This document shows positions 55,912 through 64,000 of a stretch of 64,000 bases of DNA, in pieces. A program made the translations under genes and the position numbers. The DNA is from Gammaproteobacteria bacterium (GTDB lineage Bacteria; Pseudomonadota; Gammaproteobacteria; UBA6186; Azoamicaceae). The notes under the pieces are model-generated. The model did no database searches, was not told where the DNA came from, and saw only the letters and a program-made list of their open reading frames with translations. Every line of letters starts with the position of its first letter. The first letter of the stretch is position 1. The DNA lies in assembly GCA_030431675.1 (NCBI GenBank), contig JAUIIV010000001.1, forward strand, positions 1-64,000, read 5' to 3'.

Positions 55912-56287
55912 TTGCGAGTAGTTCCTTTAACTCTAAGAGTTGTTTATAAGCTTGAGCCTTATCCTTTGGGCTAGCTGCTAAGTGATCAGGACTATACGTT
56001 TGTACTACCTTATCACTATCAATTTGTGGCAAATCCATCGTTAACTGCAAAATAAAATCTGGTTGCCACGTCTTTATTTTAGACGCAACTACCTCAGGTT
56101 CCAAATTTTTTACTATCACACGCAAGATCTTTTCGGGAAGTAGGTCCAAAACCTTGATCATACCCTCCAATACAATAGGATTACTTTGTCGGTTACTTAA
56201 TAATACTAGACATGATACCTGGCGAGGACGCCAAGCTACCATCCCTATATCACCGAGAATTTGATTTCTTTGCTTTTTTGTTAGCAT
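55898..56287 (-). CDS. holD: DNA polymerase III psi subunit-like protein
   Basis: Protein of 129 residues. Direct evidence is modest: the N-terminus LGDIGMVAWRPRQV resembles the psi N-terminus (LGITQW) that contacts the clamp loader, and the C-terminal SPDHLAASPKDKAQAYKQLL parallels SPALTDLRANPTARAALWQQ. Position directly upstream of rimI, as in E. coli, supports the call. Psi links the clamp loader to chi and SSB. The start at 56287 (MLTKKQRNQIL) lies within pssA; the frame is open further upstream but that extension has no family likeness. Confidence 0.65.
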   Translation of the reverse strand: MLTKKQRNQILGDIGMVAWRPRQVSCLVLLSNRQSNPIVLEGMIKVLDLLPEKILRVIVKNLEPEVVASKIKTWQPDFILQLTMDLPQIDSDKVVQTYSPDHLAASPKDKAQAYKQLLELKELLANDGP

Positions 56288-57002
56288 AGTCACGTACCCA
56301 TAATACTGGCCCAGAAAGAACATACAGCATAAAGACCGCAAACAGTACTTTTGGTGGGTCCCAAGCAATTAACAAATAGCTCAATACCACTATTAGCACA
56401 GCAAAAAATGAGACATGACCTTTTAAATCAAGTTCTTTAAAACTATGATAGCGTACATTACTTACCATCAAAGAAGCAGTAGCTAACACGACACCCGCTG
56501 CAACTACACTAATACTTTTACCAGGTATTTCAAAGTCAGTACCTATCCAGACCATGCCAGCAATCAATGCCGCTGCCGTAGGGCAAGGCAAGCCTATAAA
56601 AAACTTCTTATCAGCATGACCTACCTGGGTATTAAAACGCGCTAAACGAAGTGCTGTAGCTGCAGCATAGAAAAACGCCGATAACCAACCAATTTTACCT
56701 AAATACTGCAATCCCCAACTATAGGCTACCAAAGCTGGGGTAATCCCAAAACAAACCATATCTGATAAGCTATCATATTGAGCGCCAAAGGCGCTTTCAG
56801 TGCCAGTTAAACGGGCGACGCGCCCATCCAAGCCGTCCATAATCATAGCCACAAAAAGACTAATCGAGGCTATTTCAAAGTGTCCCTTCATTCCAGCCAC
56901 AATAGCATAAAAACCAGCAAACAGGCCTGCCGTTGTAAACAAGTTAGGTAGCAAATATATTCCACGTCGTTGAGGAACGTCGTTCTCATTAAATTCTGAC
57001 AT
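56250..57002 (-). CDS. pssA: phosphatidylserine synthase (CDP-alcohol type)
   Basis: Integral membrane enzyme of 250 residues with about seven helices; it makes phosphatidylserine from CDP-diacylglycerol and serine, the precursor of phosphatidylethanolamine. The CDP-alcohol phosphotransferase signature is D59-G60-R61-V62-A63-R64 ... G73-x3-D77-x3-D81. This is the B. subtilis-like type II form, unlike the phospholipase D-like PssA of E. coli. Its 3' end overlaps the holD-like gene by 38 bases. Divergent from the EAL gene. Confidence 0.93.
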   Translation of the reverse strand: MSEFNENDVPQRRGIYLLPNLFTTAGLFAGFYAIVAGMKGHFEIASISLFVAMIMDGLDGRVARLTGTESAFGAQYDSLSDMVCFGITPALVAYSWGLQYLGKIGWLSAFFYAAATALRLARFNTQVGHADKKFFIGLPCPTAAALIAGMVWIGTDFEIPGKSISVVAAGVVLATASLMVSNVRYHSFKELDLKGHVSFFAVLIVVLSYLLIAWDPPKVLFAVFMLYVLSGPVLWVRDYANKKAKKSNSR

Positions 57003-57051
57003 ATCACCTTCTATGATAGTGTATTTAGCGTAAGTATACTACAGAATAGCT

Positions 57052-59631
<2,580 letters not shown>

Positions 59632-59639
59632 ATTTACTC

Positions 59640-59945
59640 TCAATCAAACGGCAAAACTTCGTCAAGCCCACATACCCTACCCAAATCTACCAATTCGCGG
59701 CAAGGATTGCTTAGCACCATATTCTTATTAGCTAACTTTATCAGTCTCATCCATTCTACAAGTAGCGCCAAACAACTACTATCAGCATCCTGCACTCTTG
59801 ATAAATCAACTGTCACCACATCACTAGCATAGCCTTCTAGAATTTCTGTGCCTTCCTCATAAACCTGCATCACGTTATCAAAATTCACGCTTGCATTGAT
59901 TTGCACACTATTATTACTATTTAGTGTAACTAACTCTTTAGGCAT
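59640..59945 (-). CDS. mlaB: Mla system STAS-domain protein MlaB
   Basis: Cytoplasmic STAS protein of 101 residues that stabilises the MlaF ATPase. The motif VDLSRVQDADSSCLALLVEW is the STAS signature with Ser at the regulatory position. It ends the mlaFEDCB run and is 3 bases downstream of mlaC. Confidence 0.92.
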   Translation of the reverse strand: MPKELVTLNSNNSVQINASVNFDNVMQVYEEGTEILEGYASDVVTVDLSRVQDADSSCLALLVEWMRLIKLANKNMVLSNPCRELVDLGRVCGLDEVLPFD

Positions 59946-59948
59946 AAA

Positions 59949-60593
59949 CTAAACATCTCCCTTTCGGTTATGCTCATGAATTTGCCCAATTACTTTATTT
60001 AGTCCTTCTTGGCGTATCTTATCAGAAAACTGCGCCTGAAATCCCTGCAATATACTAACACCTTCGATTATTATATCGTAGACCTTCCATTCACCATTTT
60101 GTCTAATTAAACGGTAATCTACACGCACATCCTCTTTATTACTTCTAATTATGCGACTTGATACTTGAATACGATCCCTATTGGTATCTATATGTTGTTT
60201 ACCAAAATCAATATGTTCATCGGTGTATCCTAATAAAGCTGCTGCATAAGTACGCACCACTAATACTTTAAATGCATCCACAAATTCTCGCTTTGTTTCT
60301 TCAGATGCCTTAGCCCAAGCGCTTTTGCCTGCGACCCATTTCGCCATCTCATCAAAGTCAACATGTGGCAAAATGTAATTATCGACAACCTCATATAACT
60401 TGCGATTATTATTTTTTATCACTGAGCTATTAGAGCGTAATGCCTGCATTACTTCAGTAGTGACACTCTGTAACATAATCACAGGATCACTAGTATTAGG
60501 CAAAGAATCTGTTTCTGCACCCATTGCAAATGCATGACTACAAAAACTTAATATAATTGTTATAAAAAATAACTTACAAACTTTATTTTGCAT
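59949..60593 (-). CDS. mlaC: periplasmic phospholipid carrier MlaC
   Basis: Periplasmic protein of 214 residues that shuttles phospholipids between the MlaA-porin complex and MlaFEDB. Signal peptide MQNKVCKLFFITIILSFCSH; the mature part has VDNYILPHVDFDEMAKWVAG and IIEGVSILQGFQAQFSDKIR, typical of the family. ATG at 60593 is chosen; a TTG two codons upstream, closer to the GGGA box, is an alternative. Confidence 0.94.
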   Translation of the reverse strand: MQNKVCKLFFITIILSFCSHAFAMGAETDSLPNTSDPVIMLQSVTTEVMQALRSNSSVIKNNNRKLYEVVDNYILPHVDFDEMAKWVAGKSAWAKASEETKREFVDAFKVLVVRTYAAALLGYTDEHIDFGKQHIDTNRDRIQVSSRIIRSNKEDVRVDYRLIRQNGEWKVYDIIIEGVSILQGFQAQFSDKIRQEGLNKVIGQIHEHNRKGDV

Positions 60594-60595
60594 TA

Positions 60596-61060
60596 TCAAT
60601 TATTCCCTGTTAAAAACTTTGAAATTAAATCCTCTAGAATAACGGCCTGCGATGTCAATTCAATATAACTATCGTTATGCAGAAACTCTTCCTCAAAACC
60701 TGGGTCAATACTTATGTAATTGTCTCCCAATAAACCTGAAGTTAAGATTTTCGCAGATGAGTCTTTAGGAATTTTATCAAATTCATCAAATATCATCATA
60801 TTGACCAGAGCAACAAACTCATCATAATTATTTTTTTCTAGACTAATCTCTGTCACACGCCCAATAGTAACACCACTTATGACAACCTTGGAACGAGGTT
60901 TAAGACCTCCTATATTAGTAAACTCAGCCTTTACCATGTATCCCTTACGATGCAAGCTGAAATCACTTAACCCGCTAACCTGCAAAGCTAGCATCAAAAA
61001 AGCTGCTATTGCCAGCACTACAAAAATACCTACCCAAAGTTCTATTAATCGTGTTCTCAT
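60596..61060 (-). CDS. mlaD: MCE-domain protein MlaD
   Basis: Inner-membrane protein of 154 residues with one N-terminal helix (8-29) and a single MCE domain (about 38-120; VKAEFTNIGGLKPRSKVVIS, VTIGRVTEISL, ILTSGLLGDNYISIDPG). Forms the hexameric ring through which phospholipids pass. It overlaps the mlaC leader. Confidence 0.96.
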   Translation of the reverse strand: MRTRLIELWVGIFVVLAIAAFLMLALQVSGLSDFSLHRKGYMVKAEFTNIGGLKPRSKVVISGVTIGRVTEISLEKNNYDEFVALVNMMIFDEFDKIPKDSSAKILTSGLLGDNYISIDPGFEEEFLHNDSYIELTSQAVILEDLISKFLTGNN

Positions 61061-61063
61061 ATT

Positions 61064-61849
61064 TTATAGCTCTCGAAACATTACCGCAGTTAAGAAAAAA
61101 TCCAATCCCAAAACACATAGTGATGAATACACTACTGTTTTGGTAGTAGCGCGCCCTATACCCTCAGAAGTTGGCACACTATTCAATCCTTGATAAACGG
61201 CTATCCATGTTACTACTGTGCCGAATACCACACTTTTGATTACTCCATTCAAAATATCTTCTTTGAAGTTAACTGCACTTTGCATATTCGACCAAAATGC
61301 TCCACTATCAACTCCAAGCCAGTCTACTCCCACCAAATATCCACCAACTATGGCAACAGCATTAAAAATTAACGTCAATAAAGGCAATGATATTTGTCCA
61401 GCCCAAAAGCGAGGAGCAATAACTCTATGCACGGGATCAACTCCCATCATCTCCATGGATGATAATTGCTCAGTAGTTTTCATTAATCCAATTTCTGCTG
61501 TTAGAGCAGAACCTGCACGCCCAGCAAACAATAATGCTCCTACCACTGGACCCAATTCGCGCACCATACTTAGCGCGATTAATTGGCCTAAAGCTTGATC
61601 GGCACCAAAGCGAGAAAGAATGGTATACCCTTGCAATCCCAGTACCATACCTATAAAAAAACCTGATATAGCAATAATAACAATCGACAAAACACCAACA
61701 GAATATATTTGTGCTACCAACCGTCTAAAGCCAGAAATAATATCGGGTCTAGCAAATATTGCTCTAAACAGCACTAAAGAGGCGCGCCCAATACTAGCTA
61801 AACTACTTAAAGTACCACCCCCGATATTCTGTAAACTAGCAATTAACAT
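61064..61849 (-). CDS. mlaE: Mla ABC transporter permease MlaE
   Basis: Integral membrane permease of 261 residues with five to six helices. Family signatures: [40 protein letters not shown] and [20 protein letters not shown]. Overlaps mlaF by 7 bases. Confidence 0.97.
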   Translation of the reverse strand: MLIASLQNIGGGTLSSLASIGRASLVLFRAIFARPDIISGFRRLVAQIYSVGVLSIVIIAISGFFIGMVLGLQGYTILSRFGADQALGQLIALSMVRELGPVVGALLFAGRAGSALTAEIGLMKTTEQLSSMEMMGVDPVHRVIAPRFWAGQISLPLLTLIFNAVAIVGGYLVGVDWLGVDSGAFWSNMQSAVNFKEDILNGVIKSVVFGTVVTWIAVYQGLNSVPTSEGIGRATTKTVVYSSLCVLGLDFFLTAVMFREL

Positions 61850-62649
61850 TCTACATTACCCCATAAATCATCTGAGTAACTCTGGGAAGGATAATGAAAA
61901 GGCACTGGGCCATCAGGCAAACCTTGCATAAACTGTCGCACCCAAGGGTCTGCAGAATCCATAAGTTCTTCTGGGCTACCCGCACCTACAACTTTACCAT
62001 TAGCAATTAAGAACACGTTATCAGCGATACTTATGGTTTCATGAATATCGTGTGACACTAAAATTGAACTAATTTTTAAAGCATCATTAAGGAGACGTAC
62101 CAGCTGTACTATTACTCCCATAGAAATTGGATCTTGTCCCGTAAAGGGTTCATCATACATGATAAACGCTGGATCAAGCGCGATTGCTCGTGCTAAAGCA
62201 ACCCGACGTGACATGCCACCAGATAGCTGGCTAGGCATTAGAGTATGCGCACCACGCAGACCTACTGCTTGCAGTTTCATTAACACTAAATCTCTAATCA
62301 TACTCTCTGGTAAATCAGTGTGTTCACGCAGCGGAAAAGCAACATTTTCATAAACAGATAAATCAGTAAATAAAGCCCCGCTCTGAAATAACATGCCCAT
62401 ATCCCGACGCATGCGAAATAATTCTTTATTGGATAATTTGGTAATGTCTTTACCCTGCACAGAGATAGAGCCTGTATCAGGGCTAATCTGCGCACCAATC
62501 AAGCGTAATAGGGTAGTCTTGCCACATCCACTTGGCCCCATGATAGCAGTCACTTTGCCGCGTGGGATATCTAAACTGGCATTATCAAAGATGACTTTAG
62601 ATCCTCGACTAAATGACAATCCCCTGATTTCTACTATGTTGGCACTCAA
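61843..62649 (-). CDS. mlaF: Mla ABC transporter ATPase MlaF
   Basis: ATPase of 268 residues powering lipid transport for outer-membrane asymmetry. Walker [10 protein letters not shown], signature LSGGMSRR, Walker [14 protein letters not shown], and the MlaF C-terminal extension [20 protein letters not shown], which contacts the neighbouring subunit. I take the TTG at 62649 ([10 protein letters not shown]) as start: GGGG lies eight bases upstream and the protein then aligns with E. coli MlaF from its beginning. The ATG at 62721 adds 24 residues lacking family likeness that would run through the promoter of glpD. Confidence 0.95.
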   Translation of the reverse strand: MSANIVEIRGLSFSRGSKVIFDNASLDIPRGKVTAIMGPSGCGKTTLLRLIGAQISPDTGSISVQGKDITKLSNKELFRMRRDMGMLFQSGALFTDLSVYENVAFPLREHTDLPESMIRDLVLMKLQAVGLRGAHTLMPSQLSGGMSRRVALARAIALDPAFIMYDEPFTGQDPISMGVIVQLVRLLNDALKISSILVSHDIHETISIADNVFLIANGKVVGAGSPEELMDSADPWVRQFMQGLPDGPVPFHYPSQSYSDDLWGNVEC

Positions 62650-62680
62650 AATTTTGACCCCGCGCTTTATAGATGAGTAT

Positions 62681-62709
62681 GATACACCATAGAATAAGTG
62701 TAGTATAAT
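62681..62709 (+). promoter_or_regulatory. probable glpD promoter
   Basis: A perfect TATAAT (62704-62709) lies 17 bases after GATACA (62681-62686, three of six matches). The start of transcription would be near 62716, 26 bases before the ATG. Confidence 0.45.
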
Positions 62710-62741
62710 AAGTAAAAACACTAACTACTTAATATTAAATT

Positions 62742-64000
62742 ATGGACGCAGACCTACTTGTAATCGGTGGAGGTATAAATGGAGTTGGCACAGCAGCCGA
62801 TGCAGCAGGACGCGGGCTAAGCGTAATATTGTGTGAAAAAGGCGACTTAGCAAGCGGAACATCTTCTGCAAGTAGCAATCTTATACATGGAGGCCTGCGC
62901 TATTTGGAGCATGGCCAGTTTGGGTTAGTAAGACAAGCTTTACGTGAGCGCAACCTATTGAGTAAGCACGCATCACATCTAGTTACTGCACAGCCGTTTT
63001 TATTACCCATGTCGCCAGAAATTCGCAAGCCATGGCTATTACGTTTGGGATTAAAAGCTTATGATTTTCTTGCTTGGGACAGTCAATTACCCAAAAGCTC
63101 CAGTATTGTTATTAAGGATTTAGGATTACAATCACAATATCACCATGCATTAAAGTATTACGATTGCAAAGTAGATGATAGCCGCTTAGTCTTACATGTG
63201 GCATTACAAGCACACGAACATGGTGCTCAGATATTTACACGCACAGAGATTATCGCAGCTGAACGTACTCCCAAATACTGGATTGTAAAATTAAAAAATG
63301 GCAATGAAATTAGAGACTATGTAGTCAAAGCCATTGTTAATGCAGCAGGCCCATCAGCACAACAGATAGCAAATAATATTCTGCATGTACATACTGAACA
63401 TAAAATTCGTTTAATTAAAGGAACTCATATTCTTGTACCAAAACTATTTGATTATAATGAAGCCTTGGTCTTACAGAATAACGATCAAAGAACAATTTTT
63501 GTAATACCATACATGGATAAATTTAGTCTCATTGGCACAACCGAAGTGCTTGTTGACGATCCTAAAGATCCAGTGGCAAGTGAAGAAGAGATAGAATATT
63601 TATGTAACGCAGTAAATAAATTTATACTCAACCCTATTAAGAAAGCGGATATAGTACATGTCTATGCAGGTATAAGACCACTATATAATGATAATAATCA
63701 AGATCCAAGCAAAAATTCGCGTGAGTTTGTAATAGATATAGACGACAAGCAAGCACCGCTAATTACTCTGTTCGGTGGCAAATTAACTACATACCGGCAT
63801 ACATCAGAGCAAATATGTAATATTCTAGAAAAAAATCTGCCCAAGTGTGGTGCACCTTGGACAGATACAGCATATTTACCTGGTGGACATTTCCCCAATG
63901 ATGATCAAGAAATGTTTAAGCAACATATTAAAAAGATATACACTCGCATCCCACAAGATCTACTGCAACATTATTTCAACAATTATGGTACCAGAATCAC
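62742..64000 (+). CDS. glpD: aerobic glycerol-3-phosphate dehydrogenase (3' truncated by window)
   Basis: FAD-dependent membrane-associated dehydrogenase that oxidises glycerol 3-phosphate to DHAP and passes electrons to quinone. The first 419 residues are visible. The FAD-binding motif is VIGGGINGVGTAADAAGRG at the N-terminus, followed by GTSSASSNLIHGGLRYLEHG; later PLYNDNNQDPSKNSREFVID and FGGKLTTYRHT are family blocks. The last 80 residues or so are beyond the window edge. Divergent from mlaF. It implies use of glycerol or G3P, perhaps from host lipids. Confidence 0.96.
   Translation, partial: MDADLLVIGGGINGVGTAADAAGRGLSVILCEKGDLASGTSSASSNLIHGGLRYLEHGQFGLVRQALRERNLLSKHASHLVTAQPFLLPMSPEIRKPWLLRLGLKAYDFLAWDSQLPKSSSIVIKDLGLQSQYHHALKYYDCKVDDSRLVLHVALQAHEHGAQIFTRTEIIAAERTPKYWIVKLKNGNEIRDYVVKAIVNAAGPSAQQIANNILHVHTEHKIRLIKGTHILVPKLFDYNEALVLQNNDQRTIFVIPYMDKFSLIGTTEVLVDDPKDPVASEEEIEYLCNAVNKFILNPIKKADIVHVYAGIRPLYNDNNQDPSKNSREFVIDIDDKQAPLITLFGGKLTTYRHTSEQICNILEKNLPKCGAPWTDTAYLPGGHFPNDDQEMFKQHIKKIYTRIPQDLLQHYFNNYGTRI

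Noticed and set aside
62650..62721. 24-residue N-terminal extension of MlaF (MFLLIILHLFYG)
   Set aside because: It would run through the glpD promoter region, lacks family likeness, and a TTG with GGGG upstream gives the normal N-terminus.

Overview
The window looks like the chromosome of an AT-rich, host-associated gammaproteobacterium. The backbone gene orders miaB-phoH-ybeY-corC, leuS-lptE-holA-rsfS-mrdA-rodA-mltB-rlpA-dacA-ybeD-lipB-lipA and mlaFEDCB-ibaG-murA are gammaproteobacterial, as are MutH, HolD-RimI and EttA. Large unrecognised proteins, an ankyrin-repeat protein, Sel1 repeats, a glycine-rich autotransporter and two orphan type IV pilins lie between the housekeeping blocks. This mixture resembles intracellular or amoeba-associated Legionellales (Legionella, Coxiella, Berkiella-like lineages). 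That assignment is an inference from gene content, because no rRNA gene is present.

Layout. 1-3.9 kb: a small gene interrupted by an in-frame stop, then a very large unknown gene split by a probable one-base frameshift. 3.9-10.1 kb: a Bcp-type peroxiredoxin, a P2-type cation ATPase, and two unknown genes that both end in membrane segments, the second carrying a 42-bp tandem repeat that encodes a coiled coil. 10.1-12.2 kb: an exostosin-like glycosyltransferase, a pilin, and tRNA-Glu, tRNA-Ala and tRNA-Met expressed from two back-to-back promoters. 12.2-16.6 kb: PAP2 phosphatase, miaB, phoH, ybeY, corC. 16.6-21.2 kb: a minus-strand operon of an MFS transporter, dps, a Gly/Ser-linker protein, an ankyrin protein with a possible His-Asp-Cys centre, and a small unknown. 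21.3-27.6 kb: a Sel1 lipoprotein downstream of an autotransporter.

27.7-40.5 kb: glutamate dehydrogenase with an aromatic amino acid permease, a Bcr-type MFS exporter, ettA, radA, small unknowns (DUF3135, DUF4124), an AAA/DUF4143 ATPase, a pilin gene flanked by a 14-bp direct repeat, ung and mutH (start codons overlapping) and an unknown. 40.7-55.4 kb: leucyl-tRNA synthetase, LPS-assembly lipoprotein, a shortened DNA polymerase III delta subunit, cell-elongation and septal wall enzymes, lipoate synthesis and a VanX-like dipeptidase. This block is interrupted by a TVP38 membrane protein and a second protein with the same domain as the ankyrin protein. 55.4-64 kb: rimI, a holD-like gene, pssA, an EAL phosphodiesterase, murA, ibaG, the complete mlaFEDCB lipid-transport operon, and a divergent glpD cut by the window end.

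The housekeeping part serves envelope building (murA, mrdA, rodA, dacA, mltB, rlpA, lptE, mla, pssA), tRNA and ribosome maturation, DNA repair and lipoylation. The accessory part is rich in candidate host-interaction proteins. The most interesting points are the shared His...(D/N)...NC[x][W/Y][x]N domain in two otherwise unrelated proteins, the loss of about 75 residues from HolA, and the repeat-flanked pilin gene.
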